From: Chloracidobacterium sp.
GTDB lineage: Bacteria; Acidobacteriota; Blastocatellia; Chloracidobacteriales; Chloracidobacteriaceae
Length of the DNA: 64,000 bases
Assembly (NCBI GenBank): GCA_025057975.1
Contig: JANWUV010000017.1
Coordinates: 1 to 64,000 of the forward strand
Reading direction: 5' to 3'
A model generated the notes under the pieces. It searched no databases. It saw nothing but the letters and a program-made list of their open reading frames with translations, and had not been told where the DNA came from. The translations under genes and the position numbers were made by a program. This document shows positions 51,201 through 59,571 of the stretch, piece by piece. How positions within the stretch are numbered: the first letter of the stretch is position 1; every line of letters starts with the position of its first letter.

Positions 51201-53115
51201 GCCGCTGGTCTTCCAGCCGGGGCCGTACGCCGTGGACGACTTTGGTTCGCCGGCGTCCATCTTCCCGGTTGGCGGCGATGAAATTGGCTACTACCCCAAC
51301 CTGCCGTTCAGCATAACGCCGCCGTTTGGGCCGCGTTTCCAAGATACGGCGATGACGGTCAACACCATCACGCTTGATCCGGCGCGGCGGCGCGCATACA
51401 TCGGCGGTCTGTTCAATGTCTTTGAGTCGGTACGCGCCGACTTCCAGAACGACGGCGCGGGTGCTCCGACTGGGCTCAACCTTGACATCCGGTGGCCGGG
51501 TGTGGCGGCATTGCAGAATGGCTCCGGCTGCTCGTATGGCCTTGTGCTGCCGAGCTTCCCGCCGTTCCAGCCAATTCCAGCTGGCGGTACCGTGACGCTT
51601 CCGGCAATGAGTCCTGCTGGTGGCCAAATGGTCATCGCCACAATGACCCGCAGCGCCGTGTCGTTGTGCAACCTGCTGCCGACCATCTCGACAACCTCCG
51701 GGTTCGTCACGATCGTCGGTGCGGTACCACGTACGACGAATCCGGGCTTTGTGGACATTGTTATCAGTGTGTCACCCAACGGTACGGGCGCGCTCCGCAC
51801 CGGCTCGGTGACGGTGACGCTGCCGAGCGAAACGGGTACGTCGCCTGCGCCGACCACCTTTACTTTCGGCCAAGGTCCTTTGCCTTCCGGCTGCACCTTC
51901 TCGGCCGTAGCTGTGCCGACTACCTTCCCGACCGCCGGCGGTACGGGCCAGTTCCAGATCACGACCGGAGCGGGTTGCCCGTGGACAATCACGGGACTGC
52001 CGGCTTGGATTTCGGCCAGCCCGTTGAGCGGCAGCGGTACCGCTACGGTGAGCTTCGCGGTGGCGGCCAACACCGGCGCGCCGCGTTCAGCGACGGTAAC
52101 GGTGGCAGGTCAGACCATCACCATCACGCAGGACGGCACCTGCACGCTGACGCTTGGCGCTCCGACAGGTACGTCGCAGCCGGTCGGCGGTGGTACGGGC
52201 AGCTTCACGGTGACGACCTCGGCAGGTTGCACCTACACGGCGACGAGCAGTGCGCCATGGCTGGTCATCACGTCGGGTGCGACCGGCGGCCCAACCGGTA
52301 CGGTCAGCTTCTCCGTCGGCCGCAATAGCGGCGCGGCGCGGCAGGCGACTATCACGGTGACGGCTCCGGGCGCTACGCCGCAGTCAGTTACAGTGTCGCA
52401 GGCGCCGGACAGCGGAGCGGACACCATTGGTATGTTCCGTCCGTCGGATGGCTTCTTCTACCTGCGCTTCACCAACACGTCGGGCTTCGCCGATACGAGC
52501 TTCTTCTACGGTCAGGCGGCGGACATCCCACTCGCTGGTGACTGGAACGGTGATGGCATCACGACCATCGGCGTCTTCCGTGGCGGTCAGTTCTTGCTGC
52601 GCAACAGCAACACGGCCGGCGTGGCGGATGTTCCAGCGTTTGCTATCGCCGGTACGCAGCCGGGTGACATTCCGCTTGTTGGTGACTGGGACGGCAACGG
52701 TACAACGACGGCTGGGTTGTTCCGTGGCGGTGTCTTCCTGCTGCGCAACTCGAACACCAGCGGCGCACCCGACCTCATCATCAACTACGGTTTGCCGACC
52801 GACACGCCGATTGTCGGCGACTGGGACGGCGACGGTGTGACGACCATCGGGGCATTCCGCAGCTCAATTGCGTTCTTCTTCCTGCGCAACTCGAACACGC
52901 CGGGCAACGCCGACATTCAGGCGTTCTTCGGCAGCGCGGGCGACTCGCCGATTGCGGGCGACTGGAACGGTGATGGTATTACGACCATCGGCGTCTTCCG
53001 GGCGGCGCCATTCCCGGTGTTCTTCCTCCGCAACACCAACACCAGCGGCACAGCGGATATTACCGTCAACTACGGTAATCCGGCTGACCGACCGGTGGTT
53101 GGTAAGTGGCAGTAA
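48211..53115 (+). CDS. Giant secreted protein: delta-60 repeats, BACON domains, C-terminal FG-GAP-like repeats
   Basis: 1634 residues. A signal peptide (about 1-32, ending TAFGQ) is followed by a very long N-terminal region (about 60-1130) of delta-60 type repeats. Each has a pattern like 'G..I.IGG.F......NI.RL...G..D..F', probably folded as beta-propellers. Two BACON domains follow (about 1228-1310 and 1312-1400), each opening with a Cys and containing CPWTITG or CTYTATSSAPWL. The C-terminus (1404-1634) is five repeats of about 46 residues with GDWDGDGVTTIG-type Asp/Gly loops likely to bind calcium. No cell-wall or type IX sorting signal was recognised. It probably acts at the cell surface in adhesion or carbohydrate binding, a guess from the domains. 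Confidence 0.85.
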   Translation: MISHRHVRLSSFRWLLAWAVILCFGAGGTAFGQGDCPGPSGPPAVAGLGAGPGNTDRSFGYSGPPNFNTIDGSLAAMLERIGNIIPAPGEVRAIAVQRIGVNANKFIVAGDFAYRVPGTNITYRNILRLNPTGSIDTTFTTLFFPGPINALAVDSLDRIVVGGAFLIPGPPNRSRLLRLLPTGALDVGFNPPVPTAEVLALEVDPADNIYVGLNGGTIGGRLNFTRLLPTGALDPTAFWNPAAVVPPAFPTSVAGPVRAIKYAANLFGIGVPGVVVGGSFTQATGGTSQNVGNIALYDPNGQVDFFFPTTGGGANAPVNALAVAEPPPGTASQIFAGGEFSLFNQQARTRVAKFTAFGLDLAFVPTPAAAVPNPVRALAFTVGPPFTQPPPFAVLHVGGQETATAFADVAMSPTTGVISAGLNTASPFFPANPAVVRAIAPNATNGALFGGAFLNAQAEKLRATFNTAYNPPNAAGLPSFVAAGPTQFYASALLPNGDLLIGGDVGVPSTGTTVADGGHIVELYRITSCGTVSVVARFRNVGGYLVRNDIDNGNLVSPPLDINTTPGMGFRRIDVVEPPSIRAIAVAPNGDIYVGGQFNQVSDGPGGPFVPWNNLVRLRPNGTIDPLFQVGQDDPSPPAGYTPIRKGGPTGFGSPGTGFTTVDPQTALPALVGTCDSPPTLPSAGSGEKFNPDQGRVNAIVLQPDGKVLIGGNFKCYNEVPRSGIARLTSTGALDPTFGDDSFSVPGVGDYVLCGNPGGAAVVNIPRTSAVVAYQRARVNAILLEPDGKVVVAGLFARANNVDRFNIARFNSDGTLDTSFATGPTGTTFPTGTSGLGATLATGPNNGATSNGRGGEIFALGRQSLGANAGRILIGGAFTRILNQTGTASSLVRTAFTRFEPTGRHDASFAQLNFTAAPVVRAIAVKADDRPLIGGPFRIGPRDLVPGDFIGYINNTTRVRVHRTGVNGTFEDDVDGFGVPRATFLAVPPGVGQNPNAPLVFQPGPYAVDDFGSPASIFPVGGDEIGYYPNLPFSITPPFGPRFQDTAMTVNTITLDPARRRAYIGGLFNVFESVRADFQNDGAGAPTGLNLDIRWPGVAALQNGSGCSYGLVLPSFPPFQPIPAGGTVTLPAMSPAGGQMVIATMTRSAVSLCNLLPTISTTSGFVTIVGAVPRTTNPGFVDIVISVSPNGTGALRTGSVTVTLPSETGTSPAPTTFTFGQGPLPSGCTFSAVAVPTTFPTAGGTGQFQITTGAGCPWTITGLPAWISASPLSGSGTATVSFAVAANTGAPRSATVTVAGQTITITQDGTCTLTLGAPTGTSQPVGGGTGSFTVTTSAGCTYTATSSAPWLVITSGATGGPTGTVSFSVGRNSGAARQATITVTAPGATPQSVTVSQAPDSGADTIGMFRPSDGFFYLRFTNTSGFADTSFFYGQAADIPLAGDWNGDGITTIGVFRGGQFLLRNSNTAGVADVPAFAIAGTQPGDIPLVGDWDGNGTTTAGLFRGGVFLLRNSNTSGAPDLIINYGLPTDTPIVGDWDGDGVTTIGAFRSSIAFFFLRNSNTPGNADIQAFFGSAGDSPIAGDWNGDGITTIGVFRAAPFPVFFLRNTNTSGTADITVNYGNPADRPVVGKWQ
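52420..53112 (+). repeat. Five tandem about 46-residue coding repeats
   Basis: The 3' end of the giant gene encodes five similar units. Each holds an Asp-rich loop (GDWxGxGxTT) followed by an FRxxxFxLRNxNTxGxAD strand pair. The DNA is also repetitive (recurring about every 140 bases), making it prone to recombination or assembly error. Confidence 0.75.
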
Positions 53116-53128
53116 ACCTCTCAACCCG

Positions 53129-53161
53129 CAGGTAGGGTCGGGCGGTCGTCCACCCTACCTG
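53129..53161 (+). other. Hairpin after the giant gene
   Basis: CAGGTAGGGT (53129-53138) and ACCCTACCTG (53152-53161) form a perfect 10-base stem with a 13-base loop just after the stop codon. It precedes the terminator and may protect the mRNA 3' end. Confidence 0.55.
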
Positions 53162-53177
53162 ACGGCGTAACCTTGAG

Positions 53178-53219
53178 CCGCTGGAGCGTTCTGCAGAATG
53201 CTCCAGCGGTTTTGTTTTT
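53178..53219 (+). terminator. Strong Rho-independent terminator of the giant gene
   Basis: CCGCTGGAGC (53178-53187) pairs with GCTCCAGCGG (53200-53209), and the pairing continues into an inner TTCTGCAGAA palindrome. TTTTGTTTTT follows. Confidence 0.85.
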
Positions 53220-53393
53220 CAGTGCGCTTCTGTGAAGTTGCGGTCTCCCAAGTAGGCTGGGGAGCTCCGCTGCACCAGACGGCTTCAGAGAAGGGTGCTC
53301 TTGCTACGCCTTTTGTGACGTGGTTCTCGTAACGAGCAGCCGCCGCAGGGGAAAGCGGCGGAATGCCGCTGCACGCCGAACCGTTGACGTGGT

Positions 53394-54584
53394 TTACCCC
53401 GAAAGAGCTCGCGCAACAGCATTTGTCACCTGTAACTGCTCACTCTCTGTCATTTCCGGCCACATCGGCAGGCTGAGTACTTCACTTGCCGCCACCTCGC
53501 TAACCGGTTGCGGCGGAAACCGCCCGGCATACACTGGCAGTTGGTGAATCGGTGTCGGGTAGTACACCATCGTCCCAATACGCTGCTCCGTTAGCCGTTG
53601 GCGTACTGCATCGCGCCGCCCATCCTGAATCCGCAGCGTGTACTGGTGAAAGACGTGGCCGGGCGTCACAGCCGGCGTCACAACGCCCGGCAACCCTGCA
53701 AAGGCCCGATGGTAGGTCTCGGCAATCGCCCGCCGAGCGGCGTTCCACTCGGCGACATAAGGCAGTTTCACCCGGAGAATTGCCGCTTGAAGCGCGTCCA
53801 ACCGCGAGTTGTACCCCAGCATTTCGTGCTGGTACGCGATAAGCGAGCCGTGCGAGCGCAACTTACGGCAACGTTCGGCCAAGTGGGCGTCGTTGGTGAC
53901 AATGAGACCACCGTCGCCGTACGCGCCGAGGTTTTTTGACGGGTAGAATGAAAAAGTCCCCAGGGTTCCCAGCGTTCCAACGTAACGTCCTTGCAGCCCC
54001 CTCTGCGTGGTAGGCGCGCAAGCTAGACCGTCACAACCAGCGCAAGGTGGCGAGTACTGCGCCCCAAAAGCCTGCGCCGCGTCTTCAATGACAGCCAGAC
54101 CATGACGCTCCGCCAACTCCAGCAGCCTTCCCATTGCCGCCGGGCGACCGAAAAGATGCACTGGCAGTATCGCCCGCGTGCGCGGGGTGATGCAGGCCTC
54201 AACGTTGCGTGGATCAAGATTGAAGCTGTCAGCTTCGATGTCGGCGAAAACCGGCGTCGCACCGACTAGGCTAATCGCCTCCGCCGTCGCAAAAAATGAA
54301 AACGGCGTCGTGATGACTTCATCGCCGGGGCCGATGTCGAGTGCCCGAAGCGCAATCACCAAGGCGTCCGTCCCTGAGTTGACGCCGACAGCGTGCGCCG
54401 CGCCTAAGTACTGTGCAACCTCCGCCTCAAAAGCCGTCACTTCCTCGCCCAGAATAAACCGCTGCGACGCACAAACGCGCTCCATCGCTGCGTGCAAAGC
54501 AGGACGAAGCGCACGGTACTGCGGTTCGAGGTTGAGAATCGGGATGAAACTGTCTGGCGCGGTTTCAGGAGGCTTCTTCAGCAA
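53394..54584 (-). CDS. DegT/DnrJ/EryC1/StrS family sugar aminotransferase
   Basis: About 396 residues. PLP enzyme of the nucleotide-sugar aminotransferase family, with NSGTDAL, VIEDAAQAFGA and the PLP Lys in SFYPSKNLGAYGDGG. YNSRLDALQAAIL and the C-terminal block RIGTMVYYPTPIHQ also fit. It aminates a keto-sugar nucleotide, probably for surface polysaccharide. The start is uncertain: no ATG lies near the expected N-terminus. TTG 54584 is chosen, inside the end of the preceding gene, and coupling is likely. A Cys-rich insert (three Cys in PPCAGCDGLAC) after AFGAQY is absent from most relatives. No other polysaccharide gene is adjacent. Confidence 0.85.
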   Translation of the reverse strand: MLKKPPETAPDSFIPILNLEPQYRALRPALHAAMERVCASQRFILGEEVTAFEAEVAQYLGAAHAVGVNSGTDALVIALRALDIGPGDEVITTPFSFFATAEAISLVGATPVFADIEADSFNLDPRNVEACITPRTRAILPVHLFGRPAAMGRLLELAERHGLAVIEDAAQAFGAQYSPPCAGCDGLACAPTTQRGLQGRYVGTLGTLGTFSFYPSKNLGAYGDGGLIVTNDAHLAERCRKLRSHGSLIAYQHEMLGYNSRLDALQAAILRVKLPYVAEWNAARRAIAETYHRAFAGLPGVVTPAVTPGHVFHQYTLRIQDGRRDAVRQRLTEQRIGTMVYYPTPIHQLPVYAGRFPPQPVSEVAASEVLSLPMWPEMTESEQLQVTNAVARALSG

Positions 54585-55692
54585 GCGGTTTGGCAAGTTC
54601 GGCTCGCGCAGCGACTTCGTTGAATTCAAGTCCAAACGCCTCGCACGCCAATTGCACCTCGCGGAGTGTAATATCCGGCCGGCCATACCACTCCCGCGCA
54701 CGCCCGACGACGTGCGCCGCCTTGCGCGAGATTTCCTGCTCCGGCGTGAGCTTGCTGCTACGTTTGAGGCGCGACTTGAGCGGCGGCGTCACTAAGTGCA
54801 AATCGGGAGCGCTTGGTTCAGCCGTCGGCGTTTCCTCAGCTTTCGGCTCACTCGGTTGGTCATTGCGCTCCGCCGTCTTGAGAATCTCCGCCAAACGGCG
54901 AGAAAGCCGGGAGGTATCCAGTTGCGACGGCGATACGTGGTGAAGGGGTTCGGCGTTGGCTTTGGTAGCCGCTGGCGTACCATGCGTTGTTCGCATCGCC
55001 TCGCCGGGCGGCGCTCCCGCCGGAGCGCTCGCTGACAGCCCATTGACCCGCGCGACAGCCTCTACCTGCTCAAACAAAGCCGCCAAACGGTCTTTCTCAC
55101 TAACCGGCGTGGGTGTTTCCCGATAGGCGGCGACAGGGGTAGCCGGCCCAGATGTCACGGCCGAACCGTTCGCTGAACCTGGCGCGGCAACCGCCACCGT
55201 TCGGTTGACGGCAGCTGATGTGGGAGCCCCGGTCGGCTCAGCGTGCAGGCTTTCGTACACAGGGAGGAGAGCCGCCGCCAGAAGTTCATAGCGGTCGTCC
55301 AAATTGGGAGTTTCCAAAATGTCCCGAATAGCGTTCAGCGCCTTCTGAAAGCCAGCCTGAATATCAGGCGGCAAGGCCGCCGCCAGCGCCGCTCCATCTA
55401 GTTGCAACCGGCTGTACCATGCCAGCAAAGCCGCCTGATCCGTTACCTGCGGTAGGCGCAGGCAGCGGAGGAGAGCTACCGACCGCGCATCTAGCCCTCC
55501 AGTTGGCGGCGCATTTGCAGCCGTCGGTTGCGTCGCCGGAAAAACTCCATCGGTGACTGGCGACGCCGACGGCAGCCGCCGCCGTTCAATCCGCGCGCCG
55601 AGCCGAAAGGCCATCAGCGCGCCGCCCACCGCTACGACTTGCCCGGCCAACCCCAACACCGAAAAGAACAGCAGTTGCACCCCGTCGGTCAT
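54565..55692 (-). CDS. Single-pass membrane protein of unknown function
   Basis: 375 residues from ATG 55692; an ATG at 55773 would add 27 polar residues before the membrane helix. The helix (about 7-27) is followed by an Arg-rich stop-transfer segment. A predicted helical region comes at about 65-140 (LLRCLRLPQVTDQAALLAWYS and further). A long Ala/Pro/Thr-rich region of low complexity (about 140-300) leads into a small charged C-terminal domain (about 310-375). No family was recognised. It is coupled to the downstream aminotransferase by overlap. Confidence 0.6.
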   Translation of the reverse strand: MTDGVQLLFFSVLGLAGQVVAVGGALMAFRLGARIERRRLPSASPVTDGVFPATQPTAANAPPTGGLDARSVALLRCLRLPQVTDQAALLAWYSRLQLDGAALAAALPPDIQAGFQKALNAIRDILETPNLDDRYELLAAALLPVYESLHAEPTGAPTSAAVNRTVAVAAPGSANGSAVTSGPATPVAAYRETPTPVSEKDRLAALFEQVEAVARVNGLSASAPAGAPPGEAMRTTHGTPAATKANAEPLHHVSPSQLDTSRLSRRLAEILKTAERNDQPSEPKAEETPTAEPSAPDLHLVTPPLKSRLKRSSKLTPEQEISRKAAHVVGRAREWYGRPDITLREVQLACEAFGLEFNEVAARAELAKPLAEEAS

Positions 55693-56060
55693 GGTCAATC
55701 TCGCTTGCGAGATAAGGTCGAGCGCGACGCGGAGACGAAGATGACGTACGGCAGAGTCGGGGCCGTCGCGCACTTTTCCTCTTTCACCCTACATTGCAAC
55801 CCCGGACAACGCCAAGTCCCGTTTTGTGACTTCTGATACGTTAGGTCAGAGGATTTTCTTCAGGCAAAGAAAGTAACAAGTTGGCTTGCCATTTGCTGTG
55901 CGGCGGCGTTTCCCGTGCGCTGCATCTCCCGGAAAGGGCGCTTCGCCTTCGACGCTTGGGTCGGTCTGCCGAGTAGTGGCGGTACGGGCAGGGTTATATG
56001 AGCAGCCTGGGCAGTAGGCGGCGACTTACACTCGAAAGCGCGCGCGTCGCCTTACATTTA
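55693..56060. other. 368-base gap without a gene
   Basis: It lies between selB and the membrane-protein gene, both on the minus strand. It probably holds the selB terminator and the promoter of the downstream pair. A GGCGAC/GTCGCC repeat (on the minus strand just after selB) may be part of a terminator. A selC tRNA was looked for here and not seen. Confidence 0.55.
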
Positions 56061-57953
56061 TTACACCACAATCCGCTTGTCGCCATAGCGCCGCGTGACG
56101 CCGATCTGGTCAAGCCATTCCAACAACGGAATCGCATACTTTCGCGGCAGGTTAAACATTGCTTTGAAGTCACCGACTTCCACCTTTTCGCCCGGTGATT
56201 TCGCCTGCCGTACGCGAGCGACAATCTCGGCGGCGACTTCGGCATGAAGCAGGAAATCAGCTACTCGCAGGATGCGCTGTTCCGCCAGCAGCGCCGCGAC
56301 GCTGGCTTGCGCCTGCGCTAGGGCCAGGCCGGTAGCACGGCCAATCTCTTCGATCGTCGGCGGCTGCGCGCCGGCCGCACGGCATACGCGCTCAACGCGG
56401 TCTTTCAGCGCCGTTTCTTCTTCGGAAAGCTGAACCCGATGCGTCGCCAGCCGCATGGCGCGGGCGTCGGCGATGATGTTTCCGCGCTGAACGAGCTGAG
56501 CGACGGCGTACTGGAAAACTTCCGGCGGGGCATTCCGGGCGACACGGTTGCGGATGTCTTCGCGCGGCAGGTCAGGCTGAAGCAGACGCTCACGATGAGT
56601 CGCCGCCAGCGCATCGAGAATAGTTTGCGCAAGCGCGTCCAACGCACCTTTGGACACCAACCGACGGGTCGCTGTCAAATACACGCAACCTACCGTCCGG
56701 CGCGCGAAGGCTTCCAGTTCGGCGTCGGCGTCGCCAGTCAGTCCGGCAAGCTCTTCAAGCGTCAGCCCGTTTGCTCCGGCTCGCTCAACAAAGGCTAAGC
56801 GCCGATGGTCAGGATCGGCGTCCAGCCTTGAGAGGAAGTCGGCGGCAGCGCGCAAACGGCCGCGGCGGCGCGGTGGGTGGGCGTCAAGGATGCGCCCACC
56901 GCCAATCGTCGCGGGCGGTGAAGGTCGCCGGACAATGAAGCAGTCGCCGGGCAGCGCCAGAATCGGCGCTTCAAGGCGAAGCTGGGCGAAACAGGCGTCG
57001 CCGGGCGGAAGTTCGCGGCCACCGTCAAGCAGCGTCACCCGCGCCATTCCCTCACTGGTCCCGTGGTGGAAGCGAACGCGGGCATTCTGCGGCAACGGTT
57101 GGGGCGCGTCAGGAAGCAATTCCAACCGTACGTCAAGAAGGGAAGTCGGCTGAAAACAACGCGCCGGCACAATCACTTGGCCGCGCCGAAGATCGGCGAC
57201 CGCTAGCCCTCCTAAATTCAACGCCGCCCGCTCGCCGGCCCGGACGACTTCCCGCGCTTCGCCGTGAACTTCAATCCCGCGAATGCGCGCCGTAAGACCA
57301 CCCGGCTCAACGCCGACTTCGTCACCAACGCGAAATGTTCCAGCAATCAGCGTACCCGTCGCTACCACACCGAAGCCGCGCTTGGTAAACACGCGGTCAA
57401 TCGGCAGGCGCGGCGGACGTGTCGCATCGCGGACGCTGACCAACGCGGCTTCCACTTCAAGCGCATCCAGTAGGTCATCTACACCTTCGCCGGTTTTGGC
57501 GCTGACCGGAACAATCGGTTTGTCGGCCAGAAACGTATCAGCCGTCAGCCGCGCGACATCTTCCTGAACCAGCGCGAGCCACTCCGCCGTGACGAGATCG
57601 CGCTTGGTCAGGGCAACGACGCCGCGCGTCAGACCTAGCAACCGACAGATCGCCAGATGTTCAACCGTTTGCGGCATAACGCCCTCGTCGGCCGCCACAA
57701 CCAGCAACACAAGGTCGAGCCCATGCGCTCCGGCGAGCATGTTTTTGATGAAGCGTTCATGGCCGGGGACATCAATGAAGGCGAAGCGCCGTCCCTTGCG
57801 CGTCAGATGGGCGAAGCCCAAGTCAATCGTCATGCCGCGCCGCTGTTCTTCAGGAAGCCGGTCGGTGTTGACGCCAGTTAGCGCGCGGACTAGCGCGGTC
57901 TTGCCGTGGTCAATGTGGCCGGCCGTGCCGACAATCAAGCTTGGCGTCATCAT
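56061..57953 (-). CDS. selB: Selenocysteine-specific elongation factor SelB
   Basis: 630 residues. It brings selenocysteyl-tRNA to UGA codons marked by a SECIS hairpin. The EF-Tu-like G domain has GHIDHGKTALVRAL, the switch motif RRGMTIDLGFA, DVPGHERFIKNML and the G4 motif TKRDL. Beta-barrel domains 2 and 3 follow, then a C-terminal array of winged helices (about 400-630) that binds SECIS RNA in the family. IDLGFA distinguishes SelB from EF-Tu. The start overlaps the stop of the preceding gene (ATGA). selA, selD and selC are not in the window. Confidence 0.95.
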   Translation of the reverse strand: MMTPSLIVGTAGHIDHGKTALVRALTGVNTDRLPEEQRRGMTIDLGFAHLTRKGRRFAFIDVPGHERFIKNMLAGAHGLDLVLLVVAADEGVMPQTVEHLAICRLLGLTRGVVALTKRDLVTAEWLALVQEDVARLTADTFLADKPIVPVSAKTGEGVDDLLDALEVEAALVSVRDATRPPRLPIDRVFTKRGFGVVATGTLIAGTFRVGDEVGVEPGGLTARIRGIEVHGEAREVVRAGERAALNLGGLAVADLRRGQVIVPARCFQPTSLLDVRLELLPDAPQPLPQNARVRFHHGTSEGMARVTLLDGGRELPPGDACFAQLRLEAPILALPGDCFIVRRPSPPATIGGGRILDAHPPRRRGRLRAAADFLSRLDADPDHRRLAFVERAGANGLTLEELAGLTGDADAELEAFARRTVGCVYLTATRRLVSKGALDALAQTILDALAATHRERLLQPDLPREDIRNRVARNAPPEVFQYAVAQLVQRGNIIADARAMRLATHRVQLSEEETALKDRVERVCRAAGAQPPTIEEIGRATGLALAQAQASVAALLAEQRILRVADFLLHAEVAAEIVARVRQAKSPGEKVEVGDFKAMFNLPRKYAIPLLEWLDQIGVTRRYGDKRIVV

Positions 57954-58459
57954 CGCGGAGAGCGCCCTGCCGCTTGGAGCGAGTCGGCAATGACGACCAC
58001 ATCGCGGTCATAACGGGCGCGGGACGCCGCCGGATAAACAAACTCGAAGCCGATTTGCCGCCGCCGGTTCACCAACTTACGAAGATAGAAAATCCGCGCG
58101 CCGTCCGCTTCGTAGCCTGATACAACCAGAAAGCCTTTCCCGGCCCGCTGGTAGGTCACGTGCCGCCCCGTAGCCACACAGCGGTCAAGCTCTGTCCGCA
58201 ACGCCTCAGCGACGGTTTCACCCAAGGGATTAAGGTTGCCCCAGACGCGCAACTCGGCTTCATCGGCGTTTTTGAAAACCTGCCCGTCGCCGTTTTCCGA
58301 TTCACCCTGGGGGATGAAATCAGCCGGGTAGGCGACCCGGTAGCCAAAGCGCGCGTTGACGTAGGTTTGAAATCCCGATTGCGCAACAGCGTCAAGGCAA
58401 GCCCACCCAATGAGCGCCAGAAGAGCTGGAAGGTATACAACCGAGCGAAGATGTTTCAT
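57950..58459 (-). CDS. Secreted PsbP-like protein of unknown function
   Basis: 169 residues from ATG 58459. A signal peptide (about 1-27) is followed by a domain with GFQTYVNARFGYRVAYPADF, VFKNADEAELRVWGN and a C-terminal strand-rich segment. This recalls the PsbP/MOG1 fold seen in many small secreted bacterial proteins. Precise function unknown. Its stop overlaps the selB start by 4 bases, so the two are coupled, though a functional link with selenocysteine is not implied. Confidence 0.7.
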   Translation of the reverse strand: MKHLRSVVYLPALLALIGWACLDAVAQSGFQTYVNARFGYRVAYPADFIPQGESENGDGQVFKNADEAELRVWGNLNPLGETVAEALRTELDRCVATGRHVTYQRAGKGFLVVSGYEADGARIFYLRKLVNRRRQIGFEFVYPAASRARYDRDVVVIADSLQAAGRSPR

Positions 58460-58476
58460 CGTCGTCCCACGGTAGG

Positions 58477-59517
58477 TCAGTCGTACAGCTTGCGTCGGTC
58501 GCGGTACCACGGCCACTTGAAGCGCATGGCGTTGGCGACGCTCCGCCCAGGATTGAGAAAGCTGCGCACCATGCCGCGCCAGAATGGATTCCGAACACGC
58601 CGCTCAAACCACTGAATAAGGTGCTTGTCCAGCGCGTCTTCGCCAACAAGCCAGAGCGTTCCAATGGTCGGCGTGATGACCAAATCCACATAGGCCATCG
58701 GGCTTTTGCCGTCGGGACGCGGCGCACGCCCGACGTTGCCCAGCGACGCTTCACTGATCGGTCCGATTTCAAACTGCGTACTATAAACCGCCGACCACGC
58801 CATCGCCTTCAGGCGACTTTTCCAGTAAGCCTTCGTCGTCGGTGCGAACTCAAGGTACTGTCCCTGCGGGTCGTTGTGGATTTGAATGTAGCCGGACGCC
58901 GCGCCCATAATCGGATGTCCGATGTAGTTGACCAAAAACGGGTCGCCATCCCGCCAGCCGCGCAGGTTGCGGATGGATTGCAGCCAGTCGCGAAAAAACG
59001 GCCCTACAATCTCTTTGCGCGTCCCATCCTCAGTCGCAAAACGCAGAATGTGCTGAAGGGCGTTGAAGAACATCGCCTGCCGGAAGGCTTCGCCCCACTG
59101 GAAGCGGGTTGGCGTTGTGGCGTCTCCAGCCGCCGGATCATTCGCGGCGTTGTTCGGAAATGGAATAAGTGCGTCCGATGATGACTTCGAGTTGGGCGCT
59201 GAAGCCTCTGGCTGCAGCGTGTTGAGCGTGTTGCGTGTTTCCGACGCCGGCGGTGGGAAGGCCTCATCACCGGCCGGCGCTTGACGCAGTCCAGGCCGCT
59301 GGGGCGCAGGTTGGTCGGCGGGTTGGTCGGAAAGGCGTGTGATCCGGATCGGCTTGATTTCAGGTGCGTCGTCCGGCGGCAACGCCTCCTGCGCCCAGAC
59401 CGGCGTTGGCGCGAGCGCCAACAGCCCGACGGCTGTCAGGCAAGCCAGTCGCCCCCAAGAGCGGTTCGCCAAGTTCTGTAAAACAGATGTTACGTTTGCG
59501 CAAATCTGCATTTTCAC
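58477..59517 (-). CDS. Secreted or outer-membrane protein of unknown function
   Basis: 346 residues. A signal peptide (about 1-42, ending TPVWA) is followed by a Pro/Ala/Ser-rich linker (about 43-140) and a conserved-looking C-terminal domain (about 140-340). The latter has segments VNYIGHPIMGAASGYIQIHND and GTLWLVGEDALDKHLI, with many aromatic residues. The pattern suggests an envelope-associated helical protein; no family was named with confidence. It starts a minus-strand group with the PsbP-like gene and selB and is divergent from the TonB receptor. Confidence 0.65.
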   Translation of the reverse strand: MKMQICANVTSVLQNLANRSWGRLACLTAVGLLALAPTPVWAQEALPPDDAPEIKPIRITRLSDQPADQPAPQRPGLRQAPAGDEAFPPPASETRNTLNTLQPEASAPNSKSSSDALIPFPNNAANDPAAGDATTPTRFQWGEAFRQAMFFNALQHILRFATEDGTRKEIVGPFFRDWLQSIRNLRGWRDGDPFLVNYIGHPIMGAASGYIQIHNDPQGQYLEFAPTTKAYWKSRLKAMAWSAVYSTQFEIGPISEASLGNVGRAPRPDGKSPMAYVDLVITPTIGTLWLVGEDALDKHLIQWFERRVRNPFWRGMVRSFLNPGRSVANAMRFKWPWYRDRRKLYD

Positions 59518-59571
59518 GTGGATGTTCTCCTACCGGCTTATTTTTAGCGAACTTATATGCGAGGAACGCCT

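Noticed and set aside
55693-56060. Possible selenocysteine tRNA (selC) beside selB
   Set aside because: No long acceptor/T-arm stack or TCA anticodon loop could be found in either orientation.
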